Origin: Bradyrhizobium mercantei
GTDB taxonomy: Bacteria > Pseudomonadota > Alphaproteobacteria > Rhizobiales > Xanthobacteraceae
Reading direction: 5' to 3'
Length of the DNA stretch: 64,000 nt
Assembly: GCF_001982635.1 (NCBI RefSeq)
Contig: NZ_MKFI01000002.1
Span: forward strand, 857,313 to 921,312
The position numbers and the translations under genes were made by a program. Positions 17,670 to 26,023 of this stretch are shown here, one piece after another. Each line of letters begins with the position of its first letter. Within the stretch, counting starts at the first letter, position 1. The notes below the pieces were generated by a model, which was not told the origin of the DNA, searched no databases, and worked only from the letters and a program-made list of their open reading frames with translations.

Positions 17670-19136
17670 ATGAACGACATCAGCACCATTTCAGGTCGTG
17701 GCGAACCGCGAGGAGTCTTGGACCCCTCCTCGCTGGGGCTGGCAGCGGCTGCGGCAGCCATTCGTGAAGGTCACATCACATCCGAAGCGTACACTGCGGC
17801 GCTTCTGCTTCGGGCCCGAACGCTTGCCGAACTCAACGCATTCATCACCATCGACGAAGCCGCCGTCTTGGAGGCCGCGAGGGACGCTGACAAGGCACGA
17901 GCCGCCGGGTCGGCGGCTCAGCTACTCGGTGTGCCGCTCGGGGTGAAAGACAGTTATCTGACGAAAGGGCTGCCTACGAGCCTAGGTCTCGATAGCCTCG
18001 CTCGCTTCGTGCCGCGCGAAGATGCTGACGCTGTCCGCGCCGTCAAGCGTGCGGGTGCCTTGGTCTTCGGGAAGAACAACCTCGTCGAGATGTCTTACGG
18101 CTTGACCGGTCACAACGCACGTTACGGCCAAGTCAAGAATCCGCACGCACGGGACCGCGTTTCGGGCGGCTCCTCGAGCGGCTCCGCCGCATCGGTGGCC
18201 GCAAGCCTCGTTCCCGCGTCGTTGGGCGGTGACACCGTCGGGTCGATCCGGGTGCCCGCATCCTTCTGTGGGGTCGTGGGATTCAAACCAACCACGGGGC
18301 GTTGGCCGCGCAACGGCGTTGCTCCGATCTCCCATACGCTCGACACGACGGGTGCATTCGCCCGAAGCGTCGAGGACTGCATTTTGCTGGATCAGGTCGT
18401 GACGGGTGAACAAACGGCCGAGTTCTCCGGCGACGGCAACGATCTAAAGGGGGCTCGACTGGCCTTCGCGCCCCGGCAATTCCTCGATCTGGTGGACTCC
18501 GAAGTCGAGATCCGCTTCCGCGAGGTGGTTCGGCAGCTACGGGACGCCGGCGCCGAGGTTGTTGAGATCGACCTTGGTGACGATTTCAACGCCCTCATCC
18601 AAACCGCCACATGGGGCATCTTCGCGCACGAGACGATGGGCGCGATTTCGGAATTCCTTCGTCGTCACGACATTCCGACCACGTTCGAGGCGATCTACAA
18701 CGGGCTTAAGCCCCAACTTCGGGAAGCATGGGGGCACATCGTCCTGCCGGGCGGTGCAGGCGCTGTCTCGGCAGAGGCCTATCAGACTGCGCTCAAGGTG
18801 AGCCGGCCTGAAATCCAGCGCCGTCTCGACAAGGCGTTCGTTGCTGACGGAGCGCGGGTCATTCTGCAACCGACCACACCATGCACCGCGCCCTTGATCG
18901 AAGAGCAGGCGACCGTCCGTATTGCGGGGCAAGACGTCAGCTACCTCGCCTTGGCGAACCACACCGTGTCGGCGAGCAGCGTGGGGCTGCCGGGTATCAG
19001 TGTTCCCGTCGGCCGCTCTCGCGCTGGGCTGCCGCTTGGCCTTGAACTTGACGCCGCGGTCGGTAGCGACCGATTGCTTTTGGTCCTTGCTCGCAAGATC
19101 GAAGGCGTTTTGGGTACCGAGCCGGCTGCGATCTAG
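17670..19136 (+). CDS. Amidase-signature-family hydrolase
   Basis: 488 aa. The Ser-cisSer-Lys triad is visible: Lys93 in PLGVKDSY, Ser168 in the GGSSSGSA loop and nucleophile Ser192 in GDTVGSIRVPASFCG. The nucleophile loop has Val where most members have Gly. The substrate may be an aliphatic or aromatic amide, a carbamate or a nitrile-derived amide; GatA is unlikely because no gatB/gatC lies nearby. It forms cargo block B with the TetR gene downstream and is probably regulated through the tandem palindromes. Confidence 0.92.
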   Translation: MNDISTISGRGEPRGVLDPSSLGLAAAAAAIREGHITSEAYTAALLLRARTLAELNAFITIDEAAVLEAARDADKARAAGSAAQLLGVPLGVKDSYLTKGLPTSLGLDSLARFVPREDADAVRAVKRAGALVFGKNNLVEMSYGLTGHNARYGQVKNPHARDRVSGGSSSGSAASVAASLVPASLGGDTVGSIRVPASFCGVVGFKPTTGRWPRNGVAPISHTLDTTGAFARSVEDCILLDQVVTGEQTAEFSGDGNDLKGARLAFAPRQFLDLVDSEVEIRFREVVRQLRDAGAEVVEIDLGDDFNALIQTATWGIFAHETMGAISEFLRRHDIPTTFEAIYNGLKPQLREAWGHIVLPGGAGAVSAEAYQTALKVSRPEIQRRLDKAFVADGARVILQPTTPCTAPLIEEQATVRIAGQDVSYLALANHTVSASSVGLPGISVPVGRSRAGLPLGLELDAAVGSDRLLLVLARKIEGVLGTEPAAI

Positions 19137-19178
19137 AGCATGATCCGGAAAAATGTGGTTTTCCGAAAGATCATGCTC
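19136..19178. repeat. Intergenic palindromic repeat, copy 2
   Basis: Perfect arms GAGCATGATC (19136-19145) and GATCATGCTC (19169-19178) with an inner CGGAAAA/TTTTCCG pairing, as at 2474-2522 but 6 bp shorter in the loop. It begins at the last base of the amidase stop codon and separates amidase from tetR. It may serve as a terminator or mRNA-stabilising hairpin. Confidence 0.8.
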
Positions 19179-19208
19179 GCTGCGTGACATTGGTGGAGTT
19201 GGCACAAG

Positions 19209-19784
19209 ATGCGTTTCGAGAAAGGTCACAAGTTGTCGACGAGACGGCACATCGTCGATGTGGCATCGAAGTGCATGCGCCGCGACGGCATATCCGCGAC
19301 AGGAATTTCGGCGATCATGGGCGATGCCGGCCTGACCAAAGGAGCCTTCTCTCCGCACTTCCAGTCCAAGGAGGTGCTTGTTCGCGAGGCGCTGGCACTG
19401 GCACTGAGCGCTCAGCAGCACCGCCTTGACGAAAATCAGCTCAACGGCCTTGACCTGGAAGGCGCAGTTCGTGGATACCTGAACCGCGCTCACCTCGAAG
19501 CCCCTGCGGACGGTTGCCCCTCCGCGGCGTTGCTTCCGGAAATCGCCCGCCAGCCCCTGTCCATCAGGCAAGACTACGAGAAGGCGCTACGAAGCTACGT
19601 TGCGACTTTGGCCGCGCTACTTCCCGGCACAGATTCTGTAGAAAAACACCGGCGCGCGACGGCCATCTTCGGGCTCATGGTGGGCACCCTGCAGTTTGCG
19701 CGGGCCGTCCCCAACGCTAACGAAGCGCAGCAGATATTAGATGGCGGCGTTGAGGCCGCATTGCAGTTAGCGCGAACTCCATGA
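19209..19784 (+). CDS. TetR-family transcriptional regulator
   Basis: 191 aa. N-terminal helix-turn-helix: STRRHIVDVASKCMRRDGI, then ISAIMGDAGLTKGAFSPHFQ, with the recognition helix around GLTKGAFS. The C-terminal domain has GCPSAALLPEIARQ, typical of the AcrR/YezE-like branch. It lies 72 bp after the amidase gene, separated by the palindromic repeat. Likely controls the amidase. Confidence 0.88.
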   Translation: MRFEKGHKLSTRRHIVDVASKCMRRDGISATGISAIMGDAGLTKGAFSPHFQSKEVLVREALALALSAQQHRLDENQLNGLDLEGAVRGYLNRAHLEAPADGCPSAALLPEIARQPLSIRQDYEKALRSYVATLAALLPGTDSVEKHRRATAIFGLMVGTLQFARAVPNANEAQQILDGGVEAALQLARTP

Positions 19785-19823
19785 CCTTAAGGTCAGACAG
19801 AACGGAGAGGCTCAGTCCGAGCG

Positions 19824-19929
19824 CTACAATCCCGGTGATCGCGCCGCCCAGGCCTTGGTGGCCTGGCAGCTTTCCATCGCCCTGATGTAGCCAGTCGTGC
19901 CGTCGTGCGGGCGAGATAGTCCCGCTCGG
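19824..19929 (-). pseudogene. Glutathione S-transferase 3' fragment, copy 2
   Basis: Near-identical to the matching part of copy 3 (22986 onward) but lacking one base in the ARPGY codons, which breaks the frame, and cut short where it joins the regulator fragment at 19930. Right border of cargo block B. Confidence 0.75.
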
Positions 19930-19960
19930 GCCGCCGGCGTCCCGGACTGACGCCGCTCGG
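19930..19960 (+). pseudogene. 3' fragment of the winged-helix/TPR regulator gene, copy 2
   Basis: Only the last codons (GVPD and stop) plus the GCCGCTC flank remain, matching 14722-14752. Downstream similarity to copy 1 (TTCACCC..., 19976 onward) continues for about 50 bp. Left border of cargo block C. The remaining stretch to the sulfatase promoter (about 20020-20190) shows nothing assignable. Confidence 0.65.
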
Positions 19961-20208
19961 AGAACGCGACGAACGTTCACCCGGTGGTACCCCGCGCAGC
20001 CTGCCTGGCGGCATCGGCCTCACGGAAGTCGGTCCCTCGTCGGAGAGATCGTAGCGCAAGATTCGGCCCCTTCGATTCAGGATCTGAACCATGGCTCGGC
20101 AGTGGGCTCAAGGAGCCCGTGCCGATGGAAGCGATCGCGATCTGCCCGAACGCGGACGTATTACGCCCACGTTGAGTCTTGTCGAGTTTGACCCGAAGCG
20201 GACATTCG

Positions 20209-20222
20209 TTGATCTAAATCAA
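20209..20222 (+). promoter_or_regulatory. FNR/FixK-type box upstream of the sulfatase
   Basis: TTGATCTAAATCAA is a perfect TTGAT-N4-ATCAA site for an FNR/FixK/CRP-type activator. Its centre is 81 bp before the sulfatase ATG. A TTATTT candidate -10 lies at 20241-20246, about where a class II promoter centred at -41.5 would place it. This suggests induction under low oxygen. Confidence 0.65.
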
Positions 20223-20296
20223 CACCAAACTGCCGGCCGTTTATTTCAGTGTCAGCATGTGCGCCCCGCGCGTCGAGCCCGTCTGGAGGATCGATA

Positions 20297-22771
20297 ATGA
20301 AATTGTCCGCACTGATGTTGTCTACTGCTACATTGACCTTGCTCACAACGCTGCCCTCGATAGCGCAGCAGAAGACCGGAGCAGCGGGTTCGCCCAGCGC
20401 TACAATCACAATCGACGGCAAGCAGCTTCCGCCCGAACCTCCGAAGTTCGGCGGCGTGATCAACGAAACCGCCAAAGATTCAAAGCCCTACTGGCCACCG
20501 TCGGTCGTGCCGCCCAAGGGCGCGCCAAACGTCTTGCTGATCATGACCGACGACCAAGGTTATGGTGTGTCGGGTACGTTCGGTGGCGTCGTTCCGACCC
20601 CCGCGATGGATCGTGTCGCCAAGGCCGGCCTGCGCTATACGCAATTTCACTCGACCGCACTTTGCTCGCCGACGCGGGCGGCATTAATTACCGGTCGTAA
20701 CCACCACTCTGTCGGGTTTGGCGTGATCGGTGAAATGTCGACCGGCTATCCCGGATACGATTCCGTCATCGGACCTGAGAGCGCGACAATCGGGACGATT
20801 CTGCGGGACAATGGCTTTGCCACCTCATGGTTCGGTAAGAACCACAACACGCCCACCTATACGTACAGTTCAGCGGGGCCGTTCGATCAATGGCCGATCG
20901 GCATGGGATTTGAATATTTTTACGGGTTCATGGGCGGCGAGACGGACCAGTGGACGCCCTATCTGTTTCGTAACACGACCCAAGTATTTCCGTGGATAGG
21001 CAAGCAAAACTACAACCTCATCACCGATATGGCGGACGACGCCATCAATTACATGAACGGATTGAACGCTGCTGCTCCCGACAAGCCGTTCCTCGTCTAT
21101 TACGTGCCCGGCGGAACGCATTCGCCGCATCAGCCGAAAAAGGAATGGATAGACAAGTTCAAGGGCAAGTTCGACATGGGTTGGGAGAAGCTGCGTGAGC
21201 AGATCTTCTCGAACCAGAAAAAGCTCGGCGTGATCCCGGCTAACACCCAGCTCACGCCATGGCCCGACACGTTGCCGAAGTGGGACTCGCTGTCATTGAT
21301 CCAGAAAAAGCTGTATGCGCGCGAGGCAGAGGTATTTGCTGGCTACGCGGCCTATACCGACTATGAGATCGGCCGCGTCATCCAGGCCGTCCAGGACATG
21401 GGCAAGCTCGACAACACGCTGATCATCTACATCAGTGGTGACAACGGCACCAGCGCCGAAGGCACTCTGGAAGGCACTCCGAACCAGATGACCGCCTACA
21501 ACGGCGTGTTGAAGCTGCCCGAAGCCGAGCTGATGCTGCACTACGAGAATTGGGGCTCCGACAAGACCTACCCACATATGTCGGTGGCATGGTCGTGGGC
21601 CTTCGATACTCCGTTCAAATGGACCAAGCAGGTGGCATCGCACTTCGGCGGCACCCGGCAGGGCATGGCCATCTCGTGGCCTGGACACATCAAGGATGTC
21701 GGCGGCATCCGCTCCCAGTTCCATCACATCATCGACATCGTGCCGACCATTCTCGAAGCCACGGGCATCCAGGCTCCGACGACCGTGAACGGAATTGCAC
21801 AAAAGCCCATCGAGGGCGTGAGCATGGCCTACACATTCGACCAGGCCAACGCCAATGCGCCGTCGAAACGCGACACCCAGTATTTCGAGATGTTCGCCAA
21901 CCGCGGAATCTATCACGATGGCTGGTACGCATGCACGACGCCACCCGTGCCGCCGTGGCTTCTGGGCACGGCCAAGCTGCCTGAGATCAGCGACTACAAA
22001 TGGGAACTCTACAACATCGCTGACGATTATTCGCAAAACAACGACCTCGCCGGCCAGAATCCCGACAAGTTGAAAGAGATGCAGACACTGTTCCTGGCGG
22101 AGGCAGCCAAATTTCAGGTGTTGCCCTTGGATAATTCAATTCTGCCGCGCCTCATCACGCCGCGGCCGAGCGCGACCGCGGGACGGACCGTCTTTACGTA
22201 CACAGGGTTCAATTCCGGTATCCCGGTCGACAACGCGCCAAGCCTCTTAAATAAAGACTACAAGATCACTGCCGAGATCACGGTCCCACCGGGCGGGGCC
22301 GAGGGCATGATCGCAACGCTGGGCGGCCGCTTCGCCGGGTATGGCCTCTACCTGCTGAAAGGCAAGCCCGTCTTTGTCTACAACATGCTGGATTTGAAAC
22401 GATATCGCTGGGAATCCGGCGTAGGAGCGCGCGACTGGCTTGGCTCTGCGCTCAAGGCGGGCAAGCACACGATCGTGTTCGATTTCAAATATGATGGGCC
22501 CGGCTTCGGCAAAGGCGGCACCGGTGTGCTCTCGGTAGACGGCAAAGAAATTTCTCGCCAGTCGATGCCGCACTCGATCGCGTTCCTGATGGCCATCGAT
22601 GAGTCCTTCGACATCGGCTCCGATACCCGGACCGGCGTAGATGACAGCTACAAGCTGCCATTCCAGTTCACAGGGAAGATCGACAAGCTGACCTTCAACC
22701 TCGGGGCGGCGCAACTAACGAGCGATGAGCAGAAGGTTATGCGGCACGCGCTTGAAAAAGCCAGGGATTGA
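20297..22771 (+). CDS. Secreted type-I sulfatase (arylsulfatase family)
   Basis: 824 aa. Sec signal peptide MKLSALMLSTATLTLLTTLP ending near SIAQQ. The sulfatase motif CSPTR at residues 123-127 carries the Cys that is converted to formylglycine; metal ligands Asp85-Asp86 (MTDDQGYG) and the later SGDNGTS are present. After about residue 620 a beta-rich C-terminal extension follows, as in large arylsulfatases. The ATG at 20297 follows GGAGG. No formylglycine-generating enzyme gene is in the window, so maturation needs one elsewhere. It is the sole gene of cargo block C, and its codon use looks less GC-rich than that of its neighbours. Substrate unknown. Confidence 0.93.
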   Translation: MKLSALMLSTATLTLLTTLPSIAQQKTGAAGSPSATITIDGKQLPPEPPKFGGVINETAKDSKPYWPPSVVPPKGAPNVLLIMTDDQGYGVSGTFGGVVPTPAMDRVAKAGLRYTQFHSTALCSPTRAALITGRNHHSVGFGVIGEMSTGYPGYDSVIGPESATIGTILRDNGFATSWFGKNHNTPTYTYSSAGPFDQWPIGMGFEYFYGFMGGETDQWTPYLFRNTTQVFPWIGKQNYNLITDMADDAINYMNGLNAAAPDKPFLVYYVPGGTHSPHQPKKEWIDKFKGKFDMGWEKLREQIFSNQKKLGVIPANTQLTPWPDTLPKWDSLSLIQKKLYAREAEVFAGYAAYTDYEIGRVIQAVQDMGKLDNTLIIYISGDNGTSAEGTLEGTPNQMTAYNGVLKLPEAELMLHYENWGSDKTYPHMSVAWSWAFDTPFKWTKQVASHFGGTRQGMAISWPGHIKDVGGIRSQFHHIIDIVPTILEATGIQAPTTVNGIAQKPIEGVSMAYTFDQANANAPSKRDTQYFEMFANRGIYHDGWYACTTPPVPPWLLGTAKLPEISDYKWELYNIADDYSQNNDLAGQNPDKLKEMQTLFLAEAAKFQVLPLDNSILPRLITPRPSATAGRTVFTYTGFNSGIPVDNAPSLLNKDYKITAEITVPPGGAEGMIATLGGRFAGYGLYLLKGKPVFVYNMLDLKRYRWESGVGARDWLGSALKAGKHTIVFDFKYDGPGFGKGGTGVLSVDGKEISRQSMPHSIAFLMAIDESFDIGSDTRTGVDDSYKLPFQFTGKIDKLTFNLGAAQLTSDEQKVMRHALEKARD

Positions 22772-22870
22772 GCGGACCTTTTGCTGATAACAAGCCCGCG
22801 ATTTGGCACAAGGCGGAAACAATTAGCCACGAGCTGACGTCTGCTACCGGCCCTTCGGCGATCTCGGGAG

Positions 22871-22908
22871 ATGTCCGCTTTCCACCGCTGTGGGGGTTAA
22901 GCGGACAT
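22871..22908. repeat. Inverted repeat with AAGCGGACAT arms
   Basis: 10-bp perfect arms ATGTCCGCTT (22871-22880) and AAGCGGACAT (22899-22908) with an 18-nt loop, 100 bp after the sulfatase stop. Single arms recur at 10760-10769 and 20196-20205. Possibly a mobile hairpin or a terminator; nothing else is visible in 22772-22985. Confidence 0.6.
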
Positions 22909-22985
22909 CGGGCGCCCGTTCAATGAATACACGGCCTAGGTATTAGACTTGTAAGCGCGGAGCCACAGCCGGATTGTATCGCGCA

Positions 22986-23214
22986 CTACAATCCCGGTGA
23001 TCTCGCCGCCCAGGCCTTGGTGGCCTGGCAGCTTTCCATCGCCCTGATGTAGCCAGGGCGTGCCGTCGTGCGGGCGAGAGAGTCCCGCTCGGTCGAACCG
23101 GGGACGTAGTTGCCGGTTCGCAGGCCGAGCAGCAGGACGTAGCTCACCGAGATATCCGCAGCCGTGAATCGGTCGCCGGCGAGATAAGGGCAAAAGCTAA
23201 TTGCCGCGCCGCAA
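22986..23214 (-). pseudogene. Glutathione S-transferase 3' fragment, copy 3 (longest)
   Basis: Encodes YLAGDRFTAADISVSYVLLL, then a stretch ending ARPGYIRAMESCQATKAW and a stop. This is a recognisable GST C-terminal domain (FTAADIS N-capping motif), but the N-terminal thioredoxin domain is gone. Upstream it degenerates and meets the IS1595-type remnant near 23250. Copies 1 and 2 are shorter derivatives. Confidence 0.8.
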
Positions 23215-23251
23215 CCTGTCCTACAAGTCTGCTTACGTCCTTCTACATTAG

Positions 23252-23647
23252 CTGCGCGAGGCAATGGCGGATGAATTGAAGGGGCGCGCCATTGGTGGCG
23301 AGGGCAAGACGGCCGAGGTGGATGGCGGCAATTTGGGCGGATACGTAAAGCCAGCAAACCAGAAAGAATATCGCCGCGACCGCCGATATGCCCGCAATCA
23401 GAATGGGAAACGGAAGGTCGTCGTCATCGTCCGACAGCGCGGCGGCAATTCTGTGCCAGCAGTGTTTGGCTCTGAAAGCCAAGCCGCCACCTTCATCTGT
23501 GCCCGCATTGCGAAGGGGACTGTCGTTCATGCCGACGAAGCCGCTTCTTGGGATAGATTACACGAACGTTCTGAAATGAAACGAATCAACCACCAGGAAG
23601 CTTACTACTTAGACGGTGCCGGCACCAATCAGCCCGCCGCGTCTTGA
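23252..23647 (+). mobile_element. IS1595/ISXO2-type transposase remnant
   Basis: An open frame running from about codon LREAM to a stop at 23647 encodes the middle of an ISXO2-like DDE transposase: GKTAEVDGG (first Asp), KRKVVVIVRQRGGNSVPAVF, KGTVVHADEAASWDRLHER (second Asp), then MKRINHQEAYYLDGAGTN. It ends before the last catalytic region, and the N-terminal zinc-ribbon part is missing, so it is inactive. It marks the right edge of the mosaic region. No terminal inverted repeats or target duplication could be identified. Confidence 0.85.
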
Positions 23648-23832
23648 ACGGCAATCAGGTGATCGGGGCGCAAGGACATCCGCGCCATTTCGGAATATTA
23701 GAAATATATCCCTGAGTTGCCCGACGTGTCAAGCTGCCCCGTCGAATGCCTGCGGCCGCCGGCCCTTTGCATGGGGTTGTTTTCGATATTTTGGCGCCGT
23801 CCCCTGCGACGGCCCCACAACTTCATACTGCC

Positions 23833-25161
23833 CTAGCCCGAGCCGCCCGGCTCCAGCGCCTCGCCGAGCTGGAGCGGATGCGCCATCGTCTCGTGCAGCG
23901 CGTCCTTGTCGAGCTCGCCTTCGGAGAGGCTGATCACGACACAGGCGACGCCGTTGCCGATCAGGTTGGTCAGCGCGCGACACTCGCTCATGAACTTGTC
24001 GATGCCGACCAGGATCGCGATCGACTGGATCGGGATGTCGGGCACGATCGACAGCGTCGCGGCGAGCGTGATGAAGCCGGCGCCGGTGACGCCGGAGGCG
24101 CCCTTCGAGGTGATCATGGCGATGCCGAGAATGCCGAGCTCCTGCCAGATCGTCAGATGGGTGTTGGTGGCCTGCGCCAGGAACAGCGTCGCCAGCGTCA
24201 TGTAGATGTTGGTGCCGTCGAGATTGAAGCTGTAGCCGGTCGGCACCACGAGGCCGACCACCGAGCGCGAGGCGCCGAGATGCTCCATCTTCTGGATCAT
24301 CTGCGGCAGCACCGTCTCCGACGACGAGGTGCCGAGCACGATCAGGAGCTCGTCCTTGATGTAGGCGATGAAGCGGATGATGGAAAAGCCCGCCAGCCGC
24401 GCGATCGCGCCGAGCACGATCAGCACGAACAGGATGCTGGTGAGATAGAAGGTGGCGATCAGCGCCGCCAGATTCCACAGCGAGCCGAGGCCGTAGGCGC
24501 CGACCGTGAAGGCCATCGCGCCGAACGCGCCGAGCGGCGCGACGCGGACGATGATCCGGATGATGCCGAAGAACATCTTGGCGGCGGTGTCGATCGCCGC
24601 GGCAATCGGCTCGCCGACCTTGCCCATCAGGGCGATGGCGAAGCCGGAGAGGATCGAGATCAGCAACACCTGGAGCAGGTCGCCGCGCGCGATCGCGCCG
24701 AGATAGCTGTCCGGAATGATCGCCATCAGATGGGCGACGATGCCCTGCTCTTTCGCCTGCGTCACGTAGGTGGAGACCGATTTCGGATCGATCGTGGCGG
24801 GATCGATGTTGAAGCCGTGGCCCGGCTGCAGCACTTCGCCGACCAGGAGGCCGACCGCGAGCGCTACCGTCGACACCGCCTCGAAATAGATCAGGGTCTT
24901 CAATCCGACCCGGCCGACCCGCTTGAGGTCGCCCATCGAGGAGATGCCGTGCACCACGGTGCAGAAGATCACCGGCGCGATCATCATCTTGATCAGCGCG
25001 ATGAAACCGTCGCCGAGCGGCTTCAACTGCTTGCCGAGGCCGGGGTAGAAATGTCCGATCAAGACGCCCGCAAAGATCGCGATCAACACCTGGATGTAGA
25101 GGATCTTGTACCAGGGCTGGTGATGGGGATGGGCAACGGGCTTGATCGCGTCTGTGGTCAT
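23833..25161 (-). CDS. dctA: C4-dicarboxylate transporter DctA (DAACS family)
   Basis: 442 aa. Na+/H+-dicarboxylate symporter with the family motifs [19 protein letters not shown], the re-entrant loop [12 protein letters not shown] and [18 protein letters not shown], and the C-terminal [20 protein letters not shown]. It imports succinate, fumarate and malate at the inner membrane and in rhizobia feeds bacteroids. The ATG at 25161 gives the standard N-terminus. No dctBD genes or clear sigma-54 site were found next to it. Confidence 0.95.
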   Translation of the reverse strand: MTTDAIKPVAHPHHQPWYKILYIQVLIAIFAGVLIGHFYPGLGKQLKPLGDGFIALIKMMIAPVIFCTVVHGISSMGDLKRVGRVGLKTLIYFEAVSTVALAVGLLVGEVLQPGHGFNIDPATIDPKSVSTYVTQAKEQGIVAHLMAIIPDSYLGAIARGDLLQVLLISILSGFAIALMGKVGEPIAAAIDTAAKMFFGIIRIIVRVAPLGAFGAMAFTVGAYGLGSLWNLAALIATFYLTSILFVLIVLGAIARLAGFSIIRFIAYIKDELLIVLGTSSSETVLPQMIQKMEHLGASRSVVGLVVPTGYSFNLDGTNIYMTLATLFLAQATNTHLTIWQELGILGIAMITSKGASGVTGAGFITLAATLSIVPDIPIQSIAILVGIDKFMSECRALTNLIGNGVACVVISLSEGELDKDALHETMAHPLQLGEALEPGGSG

Positions 25162-25301
25162 GAGGTGCCCCGGCTAGGATGAACTCGACTGGTGATGCCA
25201 TCTTGGCGGAGCCGCGCGCAAGCGACAATGCCCTTTCGCGCCGCCGCGGGCGCACACGAATCTGTCATAGACTACAGCCGGCTCGCATCCGGAGGCTGAG
25301 G

Positions 25302-25460
25302 ATGGAATTCACAGCGCTGTTTCTCGCCATCACCATCGCCATGGTGGTGGCGTGGCGTGGTCCGCGTCCCCTGGCGATCGGCTTGTTCGCGGTCATCCTG
25401 GTCGCCTGCGTCGCAACCTTGCTGCACCACGCCACCGACCGTCTCACCCTGTCGTTCTGA
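25302..25460 (+). CDS. DUF5993-type small membrane protein
   Basis: 52 aa with two short hydrophobic helices: MEFTALFLAITIAMVVAW, then RGPRPLAIGLFAVILVACVA, ending HHATDRLTLSF. The WRGPR and HHxTDxLxLSF strings are characteristic of DUF5993, a small protein usually encoded directly before dsbB. AGGCTGAGG precedes the ATG. dsbB begins 9 nt after its stop, so the two form an operon. Confidence 0.8.
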   Translation: MEFTALFLAITIAMVVAWRGPRPLAIGLFAVILVACVATLLHHATDRLTLSF

Positions 25461-25468
25461 GGCCAATC

Positions 25469-26023
25469 ATGACCGACACCCGGGCCGTGACCCTGAATGC
25501 GCTCGCGCTCTATGGCCTCGCGCTGCTGCTGACGGCTGCCTTTGCGGCGCAGCTCATGCTGCACGAGCTGCCCTGCCCGCTGTGTTTGTTGCAGCGCATC
25601 CTTTTCGCCTTGCTGGCGATCGGGCCGATCCTGAACATCCGCTTCGGACCACGGCCGAGCCATTATGCCCTATCGCTGCTGACCGCCGTCCTCGGCGCCT
25701 CGGTCTCGACCCGCCAGGTGCTGCTGCACATCCTCCCCGGCGATGCCGGCTACGGCTCGGCGCTGCTCGGCTATCACTATTATACGTGGGCGCTGATCGC
25801 CTTCATCGCGGCGATCGTGCTGCTCGCGGCCATGCTGCTGTTCGACCGCCAGTTCGACCAGCGCACGGCACACATCACCGCACCCGGCGGGTTCGCGCAG
25901 GGTGCGGTGTGGTCGGTGGTCGGGCTCGCGGCACTGAATGTGCTCTCCACCCTGCTCGAATGCGGCATCGGCGCCTGCGCCGACAATCCGATCGTCTATG
26001 AGCTGCTGAAGCGGGCCAGCTAG
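25469..26023 (+). CDS. dsbB: Disulfide bond formation protein DsbB
   Basis: 184 aa with four membrane helices. Cys36-Pro-Leu-Cys39 (LPCPLCLLQR) is the quinone-proximal pair, and Cys165/Cys170 in LLECGIGACADNP the second pair; both are needed to reoxidise DsbA and pass electrons to ubiquinone. No dsbA is adjacent. Its stop codon shares the CTAG tetramer with the stop of the convergent GST gene. Confidence 0.92.
   Translation: MTDTRAVTLNALALYGLALLLTAAFAAQLMLHELPCPLCLLQRILFALLAIGPILNIRFGPRPSHYALSLLTAVLGASVSTRQVLLHILPGDAGYGSALLGYHYYTWALIAFIAAIVLLAAMLLFDRQFDQRTAHITAPGGFAQGAVWSVVGLAALNVLSTLLECGIGACADNPIVYELLKRAS

Noticed and set aside
19793..20092. Minus-strand frame beginning MVQILNRRGRILRYDL
   Set aside because: It covers the GST and regulator relics and has no recognisable domain; the N-terminal half could be another gene remnant but the support is too thin.
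23243..23530. 95-codon minus-strand frame with a possible membrane helix
   Set aside because: Lies antisense to the IS1595-type transposase remnant, whose plus-strand product is recognisable; no ribosome binding site.
25162..25301. Sigma-54 promoter for dctA
   Set aside because: A TGGCA element exists on the minus strand, but no TTGC at the required distance was found.
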